The translations under genes and the position numbers were made by a program. A stretch of 64,000 nt of DNA from Sulfurimonas sp. SAG-AH-194-C21. GTDB taxonomy: Bacteria > Campylobacterota > Campylobacteria > Campylobacterales > Sulfurimonadaceae. The first letter of the stretch is position 1. Each line of letters starts with the position of its first letter. The notes below the pieces were generated by a model. It did no database searches. It was not told the DNA's origin and saw only the letters and a program-made list of their open reading frames with translations. Below are positions 8,643-17,493 of the stretch, piece by piece. The stretch lies in assembly GCF_029215985.1 (NCBI RefSeq), contig NZ_JAEMVC010000001.1, positions 1 to 64,000 on the forward strand, written 5' to 3'.

Positions 8643-9824
8643 ATGAATAAGAATGTAGTAATTGTTGTCGATGATGAAGTAGATTTAGCAACATTTGTTT
8701 GTGAAGTTGCAACTGAACAAGGGTTTGAAAGTCATGCTTATCATAATGGTAATAAGTTTTTAAAAGAGTATGATTTTAAAGCAGATGTAATTTTTTTAGA
8801 CTTAATGATGCCAGACATTGACGGTATTGAAGTTATTCGTCACTTAGGAGAACATAAGTGTACTACACAGTTAGTACTGATGAGTGGTGTTGATAGTTCG
8901 ATTTTACACTCAGCACAACAACTTGCACTAGCCCAAGGTTTAAATATTATCACCACTATCACTAAACCTATACGACTAAAAGAGCTTAAACATATACTAG
9001 ATAATATTTCTAAACATATCCATCTCTGCCCAGTGATTCAAGAAAACAAACGAATAGATGCAGAAGACTTAAAAAAAGCATTTATAGATGATGAACTTGT
9101 AGTCTACTACCAACCAAAACTAGACTTACATGATGCTAATGTCTTAGCCGTTGAGGCTTTGGTTCGATGGAAACATCCAACTAAAGGTTTAATCCCACCA
9201 ATGGATTTTATCAGTATTGCAGAAGAGAACAATCTTATAGATGAACTTACATGGATTGTTTTAGAAAAATCATTGCAACAGTGTGCCAAATGGAATCAAG
9301 ACTCCTTAGAAGTTAAAATTTCTGTAAATATGTCAGCTATCACACTCAAGGATTTAACGATTCCCGAGTTTATTACTAAAATGCTCAAAAAGTATAAGGT
9401 CAAACCTTCACAACTTATGCTAGAAGTAACAGAGTCTGCCCTAATGGAAGAACTCATTACATCTCTAGATATTTTAACAAGACTTCGACTCAATGGTATC
9501 GCATTATCAATAGATGACTTTGGAACAGGATACTCTTCGCTAATGCAACTACATCGTGTGCCATTTTCTGAAATAAAGATTGACCAATCTTTTGTAAAAA
9601 ATATAAGTAATGATCCAGAGTCTTTAGCAATTGCCGAGACTGTACTTATGCTAGGTCATAAACTAAACATGTCTGTAGTAGCAGAAGGTGTTGAAGATGT
9701 AGCCGTTCTACAAATATTAAAAGATATGGGATGTGATAAGATTCAGGGGTATTATATACAAAAGCCTCAAGAGGCTGATATAATTACGAAATGGTTAAAG
9801 GAGAGTTCTAAAAGATTTGGCTAA
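8643..9824 (+). CDS. Response regulator with EAL c-di-GMP phosphodiesterase domain
   Basis: 393 residues. The receiver (1-125) has D10-D11, phospho-acceptor D53 (VIFLDLMMPD) and K in ITKPIR. The EAL domain (about 145-385) keeps the catalytic motifs: VEALVRWKHP, SVNMS, EVTESALME, IDDFGTGYSS, KIDQSFV, VAEGVED and QGYYIQKP. All metal and substrate ligands expected of an active phosphodiesterase are visible, so it should hydrolyse c-di-GMP to pGpG under receiver control. It starts at the base after the hybrid kinase stop, so the two kinases and this protein likely form one operon and pathway. Confidence 0.9.
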   Translation: MNKNVVIVVDDEVDLATFVCEVATEQGFESHAYHNGNKFLKEYDFKADVIFLDLMMPDIDGIEVIRHLGEHKCTTQLVLMSGVDSSILHSAQQLALAQGLNIITTITKPIRLKELKHILDNISKHIHLCPVIQENKRIDAEDLKKAFIDDELVVYYQPKLDLHDANVLAVEALVRWKHPTKGLIPPMDFISIAEENNLIDELTWIVLEKSLQQCAKWNQDSLEVKISVNMSAITLKDLTIPEFITKMLKKYKVKPSQLMLEVTESALMEELITSLDILTRLRLNGIALSIDDFGTGYSSLMQLHRVPFSEIKIDQSFVKNISNDPESLAIAETVLMLGHKLNMSVVAEGVEDVAVLQILKDMGCDKIQGYYIQKPQEADIITKWLKESSKRFG

Positions 9825-9841
9825 GCTAAAAAGCTTAAGCC
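9819..9841. terminator. Hairpin between convergent EAL gene and tsf
   Basis: GGCTAAGCT and AGCTTAAGCC pair across a four-base loop with one bulged base. It contains both stop codons. It lacks a strong T run, so terminator function is only suggested by its convergent position. Confidence 0.4.
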
Positions 9842-10890
9842 ATTTGTGCAGCGACTTCCGCAGCAAAATCTTCTTCTTTTTTCTCAATTCCCTCACCAAC
9901 TTCAAGACGTATAAATGTTGAAATTGCAGCTGTACCACCAAGGGCTTTAGCAGCTTGTTCAACCGCTTGTGCAACTGTTAGTTTATCATCCATAACAAAG
10001 TTTTGGTCAAGTAAACATTGCTCTTGATCTAAAGTACTATTGTCAGAGATAAAACGAGCTAATTGTCCAGGAACAATTTTATCCCAGATTTTCTCAGGTT
10101 TACCTTGTTCTTTAAGAGTAGCTTTGATATCAGCTTCAGCTTTTGCTAAAACTTCTTCAGTCAGTTGACTCATAGAAACATAAGTAGGTACATTTTTAAG
10201 AGGTTTCTTCAAACGACCTAATTCAATGTTATCTTTTTTGATAACTTCGATTCTTCCAACAGTTTCAGAAGTTACATAAGCAGCATCTAAATCTCTATAT
10301 GAAAGTGTAGTTGGTTTCATTGCAGATGCATGCATCGCAACTTGCTTAAGGAATGGTCTCATACCCTCTGCAGTTTTTTGACTATCACAAAAAGCAGTAA
10401 CGATAACAGCTATTCGAGAGTTTGAATGAATATAAGCATTTAAAGAAGTACTAGCATCAGCAGTAAGTGTAGCAAAACGACGTAATTCTATTTTCTCACC
10501 AATTTTGATAACTTCTGCTTGAAACTTCTCGCCAAAGTCAGATGCACTAAACGCAGCTACATCAGCAGGCTGGTTAGTATAAATCTCTTGTGCAGTATCT
10601 TGCACTAAGTTTTGGAAACCTTCATTTTGAGCAACATAGTCAGTCTCAGAGTTGATTTCTACAACAGTAGCTTTAGAGAAGTCATCAGCGATAACGATTC
10701 CAGCAAGACCTTCAGCCGCGATTCTATCAGCTTTTTTAGCTGCTTTAGCAATACCACGAGCCTTTAAAAGTTCAGTTGCTTTAGCCATGTCTCCATCAGC
10801 TTCAACAAGAACTTTTTTACAATCCATCATAGGAGCATCAGTAGAAGCACGAAGTGCTTTTACCATTGCTGCTGTAACTGCTACTGCCAT
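9835..10890 (-). CDS. tsf: Translation elongation factor Ts
   Basis: 351 residues. The N-terminus [40 protein letters not shown] is the EF-Ts UBA-like domain, followed by [20 protein letters not shown], the TDFVA-type motif that contacts EF-Tu. It catalyses GDP release from EF-Tu. It lies two bases downstream of rpsB, the nearly universal rpsB-tsf arrangement. Length fits the longer EF-Ts of Campylobacterota. Confidence 0.97.
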   Translation of the reverse strand: MAVAVTAAMVKALRASTDAPMMDCKKVLVEADGDMAKATELLKARGIAKAAKKADRIAAEGLAGIVIADDFSKATVVEINSETDYVAQNEGFQNLVQDTAQEIYTNQPADVAAFSASDFGEKFQAEVIKIGEKIELRRFATLTADASTSLNAYIHSNSRIAVIVTAFCDSQKTAEGMRPFLKQVAMHASAMKPTTLSYRDLDAAYVTSETVGRIEVIKKDNIELGRLKKPLKNVPTYVSMSQLTEEVLAKAEADIKATLKEQGKPEKIWDKIVPGQLARFISDNSTLDQEQCLLDQNFVMDDKLTVAQAVEQAAKALGGTAAISTFIRLEVGEGIEKKEEDFAAEVAAQMA

Positions 10891-10892
10891 AA

Positions 10893-11660
10893 TTATGCTT
10901 CCGTTGTAGCTGCTGGAGCTTCAGTTGCAGGAGCTTCAGTAACTACTTCTTCTTCAGTTTGCTCTTCTTCTTCTGGTGCATCACGAAGTGCTTTACCTTC
11001 ATTAATAGCCGCAGTCATTTCACGACAGAAAAGTTGAATTGAACGAATCGCATCATCATTTCCTGGAATTGGGTAGTCAATTAAGTCTGGGTCACAGTTA
11101 GTATCAAGTGGAGCAACTACTGGGATTTTAAGACAACGAGCTTCTAAAACTGCGATGTGCTCTTTAACAGCATCTACTACGAAAAGCATGTCTGGAAGTT
11201 TCTTCATGTTACGGATACCACCGAAATATGCTTCTAGCTTAACTTTTTTACGTAAAAGCATTAATTTTTCTTTCTTAGTAAGAAGATCAATTTGACCATT
11301 TTCTTGCATTTCAGAAATAATGTCTAGTTTACGGATAGACTTTTGAATAGTTGGGAAGTTAGTAAGCATACCACCTAACCATCTGTTATCTACATAAGGC
11401 ATGTTACAATCAAGTGCAGCTTGCTTTACAGAGTTACGAGCTTGTTTCTTAGTACCAACAAAAAGGATAGTTTGACCCTCAGCTGCTGCATCCATAACAA
11501 CTGTATAAGTAGTACGGAAATAACGTAAAGTCTTTTGTAAATCAATTATATAGATATTTTTACGAACACCAAAGATGTATTTTTTCATTTTCGGGTTCCA
11601 ACGACGTGTTTGGTGTCCAAAGTGTACACCACATTCTAAAAGGTCTTTCATAGTTACCAT
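10893..11660 (-). CDS. rpsB: 30S ribosomal protein S2
   Basis: 255 residues beginning [23 protein letters not shown], the S2 signature, with [12 protein letters not shown] and [13 protein letters not shown] also present. The C-terminal 30 residues are rich in Glu, Ala, Pro and Thr, an extension common in this phylum. The start is the ATG at 11660, seven bases after AAGGA; M4 is an alternative. It is the first gene of rpsB-tsf and has a structured leader of about 145 bases. Confidence 0.97.
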   Translation of the reverse strand: MVTMKDLLECGVHFGHQTRRWNPKMKKYIFGVRKNIYIIDLQKTLRYFRTTYTVVMDAAAEGQTILFVGTKKQARNSVKQAALDCNMPYVDNRWLGGMLTNFPTIQKSIRKLDIISEMQENGQIDLLTKKEKLMLLRKKVKLEAYFGGIRNMKKLPDMLFVVDAVKEHIAVLEARCLKIPVVAPLDTNCDPDLIDYPIPGNDDAIRSIQLFCREMTAAINEGKALRDAPEEEEQTEEEVVTEAPATEAPAATTEA

Positions 11661-11805
11661 AGGTAATCCTTAAATCGCATTTATGCGAAGATTTTGTTAG
11701 TTGACTTCGATAATGTCGGACATTGACTCTCTAAAAAGAGAGTTGCACTAACTTTTGACACATATCTGTTTAATGTTTTCTATTCTACAAAAGAGAATGA
11801 AAAAT
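11661..11805 (-). promoter_or_regulatory. Structured rpsB leader
   Basis: Between the predicted transcription start near 11805 and rpsB are two perfect hairpins: ACTCTC/GAGAGT around TAAAAA (11726-11743) and the palindrome TCGCATTTATGCGA (11675-11688). S2 represses its own operon through the rpsB leader in several proteobacteria. That the same happens here is inference. Confidence 0.5.
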
Positions 11806-11811
11806 CCGCGA

Positions 11812-11817
11812 ATTATA
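11812..11817 (-). promoter_or_regulatory. -10 box TATAAT for rpsB-tsf
   Basis: Reading on the minus strand, GAGTATAATTCGCG contains a consensus TATAAT about 150 bases upstream of rpsB. The -35 region is weak. Confidence 0.6.
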
Positions 11818-11903
11818 CTCAAAATATATTTAATTTAAGCTTTTGTACCCAAGATTAGAATTTATTATGTGATTACCCTGCGTTTCAAATTGCTTTTATC
11901 TTA

Positions 11904-11909
11904 TATAAT
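11904..11909 (+). promoter_or_regulatory. -10 box TATAAT for the 11948 outer-membrane protein
   Basis: TTATATAATG lies 39 bases before the ATG. A purine-rich AAGGGGA ribosome-binding site follows at about 11937-11943. Confidence 0.55.
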
Positions 11910-11947
11910 GTATAGTATTGCAGATTTATTACATATAAGGGGAAAAT

Positions 11948-13576
11948 ATGAACAAGCCTTTACTACTTTCATTGGCTGCTGCGACTATATTAACATCTAG
12001 TTTAAGTGCAGAGTCAATGTATGAGCGTATCCAGTCAATGGAGCTTAAAATGATGCAGATGCAAGAGGAATTAGTTACACTCAAAGCACAAGACACTCAA
12101 GATGATGAAGATGAAGAAGAAACTTCTCATGAAGATTCTGAGGATGATGAAGATTCTGATTCAGATGAAGAAGGGGATGAAGATTCTGAGGACGAGGATG
12201 ATGATGAAGAAGAAACAGTTGAAGATCGTTTAGCTGATCTCGAAGAGAGTGTTACAGACCTTAACAAAGCAACAAATGGTTCGCATCTAAAATTTGGTGT
12301 TGATTACAGGTTTGCTATTGACAATATGCAGTATAAAATGGCTGATGGTTCAGAGCAAGGCAATGATGCTTTCATGACAAACAGACTATGGATTAACATG
12401 AACTGGAAAGCAACAGATAACCTCAGCTTTTCTGGTCAACTCGCTTATAACAAAGCTTTTGGTGCAAGAAGTGGAAGTGGGTCTCATAGAAGTCCATTTG
12501 AAACATTTGATTGGATTACAAATGAAAATGCATATGATGATGTAATTCGTGTTCGTTCAGCATATTTTCTTTACAAAAATGATACTTTTTTAGGAACTGA
12601 AATTCCTTGGACATTTAGTATAGGGCGTCGTCCATCTACAAATGGTCACCTTATCAACTTAAGAGAAGATGATGGTGCAGCATCGCCAATGGGTCATACT
12701 ATCAATGTTGAATTTGACGGTTTAAGTTCAAAGTTTGCTCTTGAAGATCTTATCGGTGTTGAGGGTATGTATGTTAAGTTCTGTGCTGGTCGTGGTGGTA
12801 CAAATGCTAACCCTAAATTTTTCGATGTTAGAAGAACAGGAGAGCCCGTAGTTAGTGCACCTTACACTCAAAAAAATAGTGATATAGCAGACATTGACTT
12901 AGGTGGTTTAATCTTTGTTCCATATGATGATGGTCAGTATGGATTTGCTACTCAATACTACTATGCAAATAACCTAATCGATGCAGGTTTTAATAATCTT
13001 GGACAATTTCAGGGGATGATGACTGTTGGTGGAATGCATAGTATCACTGCTAACTTCACAATGAATGGTCTTGGAGATGAGTGGAGTGATTATCTTGATG
13101 ATACATTTATCTTTGTGAGTGGTGCTATGAGTATTACGGACCCTCTTGACAATGGTAACGGTGGTATGCTTGGTTCAACTGACTCACAAACTGGTACTTC
13201 TATCTGGGCAGGATTACAAATGCCATCCCTTTTCACTGAAGATGGAAGATGGGGTGTTGAATACAATCAAGGTAGTAAATACTGGAGAAGTATTACATAT
13301 GCTGAAGATACAAACATAGGTTCTAAGATGGCTGTTCGTGGTGAAGCTTATGAACTTTATTTTACAGAACCGTTAATCGAAGATATCTTAACTTTTCAAG
13401 TTCGTGCAACATACATAGACTATAAATATACAGGAAGTAATGGTTTCTTTGGAAGTACTACCGGTACACCAGTTGAGATTACTAACTCAATGCTTAATCG
13501 TGGTGGACAAGACTATGCAGGTAGTGTTGTAGATACAGCTCAAGATATCCGTTTCTATCTAAGATACAGATACTAG
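11948..13576 (+). CDS. Outer-membrane porin-like protein (DUF3373-like) with acidic N-terminal stretch
   Basis: 542 residues with a signal peptide ending around SLSAES (residue 22). A short coiled coil (YERIQSMELKMMQMQEEL) is followed by about 45 residues that are nearly all Asp, Glu and Ser (about 50-95), then a second coil (VEDRLADLEESVTDLN). The remaining 430 residues are aromatic-rich beta-strand sequence ending DIRFYLRYRY, with a C-terminal aromatic typical of outer-membrane barrels. Segments such as NRLWINMNWKATDNLSFSGQL resemble the DUF3373 family of Campylobacterota. The coiled coil may trimerise or contact peptidoglycan. The acidic run could bind cations. Substrate is not predictable. 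Confidence 0.7.
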   Translation: MNKPLLLSLAAATILTSSLSAESMYERIQSMELKMMQMQEELVTLKAQDTQDDEDEEETSHEDSEDDEDSDSDEEGDEDSEDEDDDEEETVEDRLADLEESVTDLNKATNGSHLKFGVDYRFAIDNMQYKMADGSEQGNDAFMTNRLWINMNWKATDNLSFSGQLAYNKAFGARSGSGSHRSPFETFDWITNENAYDDVIRVRSAYFLYKNDTFLGTEIPWTFSIGRRPSTNGHLINLREDDGAASPMGHTINVEFDGLSSKFALEDLIGVEGMYVKFCAGRGGTNANPKFFDVRRTGEPVVSAPYTQKNSDIADIDLGGLIFVPYDDGQYGFATQYYYANNLIDAGFNNLGQFQGMMTVGGMHSITANFTMNGLGDEWSDYLDDTFIFVSGAMSITDPLDNGNGGMLGSTDSQTGTSIWAGLQMPSLFTEDGRWGVEYNQGSKYWRSITYAEDTNIGSKMAVRGEAYELYFTEPLIEDILTFQVRATYIDYKYTGSNGFFGSTTGTPVEITNSMLNRGGQDYAGSVVDTAQDIRFYLRYRY

Positions 13577-13589
13577 AGTCTAACAAGTT

Positions 13590-13624
13590 AAGTTCTCACA
13601 CTTGTGAGGACTTCAACTCTTTTA
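13590..13624 (+). terminator. Terminator after the porin-like gene
   Basis: AAGTTCTCAC and GTGAGGACTT form a ten-pair stem (one G-U) around ACTT, followed by CAACTCTTTT. It also lies at the 3' end of bcp on the other strand. Confidence 0.7.
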
Positions 13625-13628
13625 AAAT

Positions 13629-14096
13629 CTAAGCTTGTAAACTTACAAGTTCAGCTTGTACTTTAGCTACATGCTCTTTAACTCTTACTTTTTCAAATAC
13701 GGCCTTAACAATTCCCTCAGGATTGATAATAAAAGTACTACGAACAATTCCCATATACTCTTTACCATAGTTTTTCTTCATCTGCCAAACACCATACTCT
13801 TGCATCATGTCTGTTGACTCATCACTTAGTAGTGTTATGCCAAGGTTTTGCTTCTCTATGAAGTTGCGGTGCTTTTTAGTTGTGTCAGCACTCACCCCTA
13901 AGATAATAGCATCAAGATCACCAAAATCAAGTGCAGCCTCAGTAAACTCACAAGCTTCAGTTGTACAACCCGGAGTATTATCACGAGGATAAAAGTATAA
14001 AACTACCCATTTTCCTTTTAAGTCACGAGAACATATCTCTATATCATCTTGATTTGGGAGACAGAACTCCGGTGCTTTTTCATCAATTTTAATCAT
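13629..14096 (-). CDS. bcp: Thioredoxin-dependent thiol peroxidase (Bcp-type peroxiredoxin)
   Basis: 155 residues. The peroxidatic motif YFYPRDNTPGCTTEACEF holds the catalytic cysteine and, five residues later, the resolving cysteine of atypical 2-Cys Bcp enzymes. DEKAPEFCLPNQDD at the N-terminus and STFIINPEG near the C-terminus fit the AhpC/TSA fold. It reduces hydrogen peroxide and organic hydroperoxides in the cytoplasm using thioredoxin. Transcribed alone or with the upstream DUF420 operon. Confidence 0.93.
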   Translation of the reverse strand: MIKIDEKAPEFCLPNQDDIEICSRDLKGKWVVLYFYPRDNTPGCTTEACEFTEAALDFGDLDAIILGVSADTTKKHRNFIEKQNLGITLLSDESTDMMQEYGVWQMKKNYGKEYMGIVRSTFIINPEGIVKAVFEKVRVKEHVAKVQAELVSLQA

Positions 14097-14152
14097 ATTT
14101 TTCCTTTAAATTTATTTCTCAAAAGTTTATTTTTGTAGCTTTAGGGGGTTGT

Positions 14153-14199
14153 AGGGACTTTAGTCCCTGCAGTAATAGTGGGCTTTGCTCATTATTGCT
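14153..14199. repeat. Tandem REP-like hairpins
   Basis: Two adjacent stem-loops fill the gap between bcp and the DUF420 gene. The first is AGGGACT-TT-AGTCCCT (14153-14168), perfect. The second is a 13-pair stem with three G-U pairs and a TTT loop (14171-14199). Both share a GGGnCTTTnGnCC-like core. No T run follows on either strand. The form resembles REP/BIME-type dispersed palindromes; copy number in the genome cannot be seen here. Confidence 0.5.
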
Positions 14200-14200
14200 T

Positions 14201-14680
14201 TTAATAGATGAAGAGTAGTAGATATACCCAAATACCACTAAATGAAGTGAAGATAATAGCTACAAAAGCCTTTAATGCCATCACTTTATGTCCGCGAGAT
14301 GCTATACCTGGTAAACTTCTTTTTCTAAAGTTTATATTTCCATTAACAACGGTAAGACCCCAGTAAAAAAGCATCACAACTGCGATGAGGATATGTACAA
14401 GCAAAACTATAAGAGCATATGTATAAGGAACCCCACTTCCTTCCATAAATGCATCAAATCCACCACCAACGCGAACACCAACTTCAAAATAAGCAACAAC
14501 AACAAGTGCAACTACAAAAATGATGTTTTGTACAACCATATGTGTTTTATACATCTTTTTTCTTGCTAAAATTATCGCACCATATACAAGTATAGGCAGT
14601 ACTGCTACAAGTAGTGTAACAAAGTCCATAAAAAACGGTGCTTTTGTCCCTAAAAATCCAGCTTCAAACATATAATCCAT
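14201..14680 (-). CDS. DUF420-like integral membrane protein
   Basis: 159 residues with four or five membrane helices. Conserved-looking histidines occur in YKTHMVVQN, LLVHILIAVVM and SRGHKVMA, with GIWVYLLLFIY at the end, matching DUF420 (YozB/CtaM-like) proteins. In some bacteria this family is linked to cytochrome oxidase maturation; nothing here shows that directly. It begins on the last base of the dedA stop codon and is the last gene of the mqnP-to-DUF420 operon. Confidence 0.7.
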   Translation of the reverse strand: MDYMFEAGFLGTKAPFFMDFVTLLVAVLPILVYGAIILARKKMYKTHMVVQNIIFVVALVVVAYFEVGVRVGGGFDAFMEGSGVPYTYALIVLLVHILIAVVMLFYWGLTVVNGNINFRKRSLPGIASRGHKVMALKAFVAIIFTSFSGIWVYLLLFIY

Positions 14681-15282
14681 TAGCTATTCCTCTTTTTTTT
14701 AATGCGAAAGTATACACTAACAATGATAACTAAACCAAGTAATACACCAATAGTTATCTCACGTAAGTAAGTATTAATAAGTCCTTGATTCTCGCCTATA
14801 AAGTAGCCCAATAGTGTCAAAACTAAGGCCCAAATACCTGCACCAAAGGCCGTAAAAATTGAAAACTGTACTAGGTTCATACGTGCTAAACCAGCAGGAA
14901 TAGAGATGAGTTGACGGATGCCAGGGATAAGTCTTCCTGTAAAGGTTGAGATATGCCCATGTTTAGCAAAAAAGTCTTCCATCTTTTGCAAAGTTTCTTC
15001 TTTTATAAAAAAGTACTTTCCATACTTTATGAGTATTTTTCGCCCTAGTGTTAAAGCAAGATAATAGTTAACAAATGCCCCAACCATAGAACCACCAAGA
15101 GCACTGAGCATTATCATACTTATACTCATTTCCCCTTGACTTGCCAAATATCCTGCGGGAATCAAAACTATCTCACTCGGAAAAGGGATAAAACTGCTCT
15201 CAATTGCCATCATTATAAAGATACCTAAGTACCCCCAGTCAAAAATCAAATCTACTAGTGTTTGTGCTAATTCATGTAACAT
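14680..15282 (-). CDS. DedA family membrane protein
   Basis: 200 residues with several membrane helices and the family signatures ESSFIPFPSEIVLIPAGYLA and GRLIPGIRQLISIPAGLARM. DedA proteins are inner-membrane proteins implicated in recycling of undecaprenyl phosphate and other lipid carriers. Its position directly downstream of murG and ftsW, which use lipid-linked peptidoglycan precursors, supports a link to lipid-carrier traffic. That role is inference from family and context. Confidence 0.88.
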   Translation of the reverse strand: MLHELAQTLVDLIFDWGYLGIFIMMAIESSFIPFPSEIVLIPAGYLASQGEMSISMIMLSALGGSMVGAFVNYYLALTLGRKILIKYGKYFFIKEETLQKMEDFFAKHGHISTFTGRLIPGIRQLISIPAGLARMNLVQFSIFTAFGAGIWALVLTLLGYFIGENQGLINTYLREITIGVLLGLVIIVSVYFRIKKKRNS

Positions 15283-16302
15283 TTATATCATTTCCTCTAC
15301 TGCGTTTATCATTTTTTTTGCAACATCTGTATTTGAGTACTTCAGTAACTTCGCACTTCTTTTTTGTAAGTCAGGCTTTACTAGTATCTCATCTAAGGCA
15401 AATGGCAACTGTTGATTTTCTAACTCACACCAGCCCATACACTCATCTACAATAAACTTTGCATTAAAGTACTGATGATTTCCTGCGGCATATGGATAAG
15501 GAATGTAAAGTGCCGGACAGCCATTTGTTGTAAGTTCCCATAAAGTACTAGCACCTGCTCTACTGACTCCAAGGTCAGCCTTAGCTATAAGACTCGGCAA
15601 CTCTTTTGTAAAAGCATATAACTCCACGGCTACATCCAAATCCGCATATGCACTTTTTACTCTCTCATAATCAGCCTCACCCGCTTGATGAATGATATGT
15701 ATTCCCATCTTTTGTAACTTCTGTGCTTTTTGAAGGGCTAAGTCATTTATGGCTTTTGCACCGTGACTTCCACCTAAGAAGATAATAGTTTTTAAACTTT
15801 TTCTCTCTCTTTGAGTAGAAGCAAAAATCTCTTTTACAGGATAACCTTGGATAGAAGAGTCTTTATCATAAGCCGATATAAAACTTGTAGAAAAAGGTTT
15901 TAGGAGACGGTTGAGTTTTCCATACACTGCATTTTGTTCATGAATAAAAAGAGGAACCCTAGAAAAAATACTCGCAAATGCACCAGGAGCAGCAGAAAAA
16001 CCACCAACGCTATATACAGCATCTATTTTTTCTTCTTTGAGAATTTTTCTTGCTTTTAAAAATGCCTTAAAGACCTTTCCAAGTGCTCCCAGTTTCCCTA
16101 AACCTTTTTGATTTACTACACCTGTTGTCTCAAAAAAATGTACAGCTTTAAAAGTAGATGAGTCTTTAAAGTATTTTTGATCTTGTCCATGTGTTGAACC
16201 CATAAAGATAGCCGTATGTCCTGCTTTTGTAGCTGCTTCAACAAGAGCCTCTGCTATCATAAGGTGTCCACCAGTTCCACCACCTGTTATACATATATTC
16301 AC
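15283..16302 (-). CDS. murG: UDP-N-acetylglucosamine--N-acetylmuramyl-(pentapeptide) pyrophosphoryl-undecaprenol N-acetylglucosamine transferase
   Basis: 339 residues. The N-terminus ICITGGGTGGHLMIAEAL is the MurG glycine-rich lipid-binding loop, SVGGFSAAPGAFA and IHEQNAVYGKLNRLL are conserved, and FLGGSHGAKAIND with ISRAGASTLWEL-type motifs (SRAGASTLWEL) form the UDP-GlcNAc site. It converts lipid I to lipid II on the inner face of the inner membrane. The GTG start overlaps the ftsW stop by four bases (GTGA). Confidence 0.96.
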   Translation of the reverse strand: MNICITGGGTGGHLMIAEALVEAATKAGHTAIFMGSTHGQDQKYFKDSSTFKAVHFFETTGVVNQKGLGKLGALGKVFKAFLKARKILKEEKIDAVYSVGGFSAAPGAFASIFSRVPLFIHEQNAVYGKLNRLLKPFSTSFISAYDKDSSIQGYPVKEIFASTQRERKSLKTIIFLGGSHGAKAINDLALQKAQKLQKMGIHIIHQAGEADYERVKSAYADLDVAVELYAFTKELPSLIAKADLGVSRAGASTLWELTTNGCPALYIPYPYAAGNHQYFNAKFIVDECMGWCELENQQLPFALDEILVKPDLQKRSAKLLKYSNTDVAKKMINAVEEMI

Positions 16303-17489
16303 TCTTTGTCCATCCTTTGTATATTGTCCATGTTGACTCTGTTTGAAGCCATAAGCACCATTCCAACACCAAACGCGGAGCCAAGCATAACAGAACCACC
16401 ATAAGAGAGAAAAGGCACACTAATACCTTTAATAGGGGTAATTCCACTAATACCGTAAGCATTTACTAAAAAGGCAAAAGATAAAATGAGTCCTATACCT
16501 ATACTAAAAAGATAAACACTTTTATCCTCTGCACGGTTTGCGATTTTAAATATACGCTGCAACATCCAAAGAAAAATAAATACCACAAACGCCACACCTA
16601 TAAAACCAAACTCTTCAGCAAGACCAGCTAAAATAAAGTCCGTATGAACCTCTGAAAGAAAGCCGAGTTTAAAAGTGCCATTTCCAATGCCAACACCAAA
16701 AATACCACCATTGTTAATGGCGTTTAAAGAGTGCCCTATCTGGTAAGGCTCAACCTCAACTGGTACTCTAAGCTTTTCTGCCAAACTCTCTGGTAGTACC
16801 TCTAAGACAGAGTTTTGTGCTAATGCCCACCATGATTTTATACGAATGATTCTATGTTCAGCAGTAACAATAAATATCATCACAGCCATAAAAATTCCAC
16901 CTAAGATACTCAGAAAAAAACGGAAGCTACTTCCAGCAAATATCAACATAAAAAGAAGTGTCAGACCTAAAACAACAACCTGCCCTAAGTCTTTTTGTAA
17001 AAACGCGATGATAAACATTGCCCCTATAAAAATAACACCATAAGGAATAAAGCGCTTAAACTCATTTGTTATGCCCATTCCATCATGATGCCCTAATTTA
17101 CGAGAAAAACTCCATGCGAGAAAGTAGACAAAACCTACTTTAAAAAATTCTACAGGTGCCAAAGAGAAACCTGATACCTTAATCCAGCGTTTTGCACCAC
17201 CAACTGCTGACACCAAAGACTCTGGTAAAAAAGGCATCATTATCATAAGTGCTAAAGAGCCAAAGAAAAGTAAAAAACCAATTGGGGTAAGCCATACATC
17301 AGGGTCTAACCGAGAAAGAATAAAGATAATACTAATACCCATTACACCAAACGCAGCTTGGCGAATAGCAAAATGAAACTCATTTACATTAAATAAAAGT
17401 GTCGTATACGAGGCTAAAGTGTATGCAAGTAACACACTTATACCGATTAAGATACTCACTAAGGTGAAAAGTTTTTTATCTGCACTCAT
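16299..17489 (-). CDS. ftsW: FtsW/RodA/SpoVE family peptidoglycan glycosyltransferase
   Basis: 396 residues with about ten membrane helices. Family motifs include GGAKRWIKVSGFSLAPVEFFKVGFV, QKDLGQVVVLGLTLLFMLI, HTDFILAGLAEEFGFIG and the C-terminal PIKGISVPFLSYGGSVML. These SEDS proteins polymerise lipid II. Immediate coupling to murG favours FtsW (division) over RodA, although the two cannot be fully separated by sequence alone. It follows the 17494 gene after four bases. Confidence 0.93.
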   Translation of the reverse strand: MSADKKLFTLVSILIGISVLLAYTLASYTTLLFNVNEFHFAIRQAAFGVMGISIIFILSRLDPDVWLTPIGFLLFFGSLALMIMMPFLPESLVSAVGGAKRWIKVSGFSLAPVEFFKVGFVYFLAWSFSRKLGHHDGMGITNEFKRFIPYGVIFIGAMFIIAFLQKDLGQVVVLGLTLLFMLIFAGSSFRFFLSILGGIFMAVMIFIVTAEHRIIRIKSWWALAQNSVLEVLPESLAEKLRVPVEVEPYQIGHSLNAINNGGIFGVGIGNGTFKLGFLSEVHTDFILAGLAEEFGFIGVAFVVFIFLWMLQRIFKIANRAEDKSVYLFSIGIGLILSFAFLVNAYGISGITPIKGISVPFLSYGGSVMLGSAFGVGMVLMASNRVNMDNIQRMDKE

Positions 17490-17493
17490 GTGA

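Noticed and set aside
9819-9841. Strong rho-independent terminator between the EAL gene and tsf
   Set aside because: The stem exists but the T run is missing, so it is listed only as a weak candidate.
11661-11947. Possible tRNA or small RNA in the rpsB-porin gap
   Set aside because: No cloverleaf or CCA end; the structures are short hairpins that belong to the rpsB leader, with promoters for both flanking genes.
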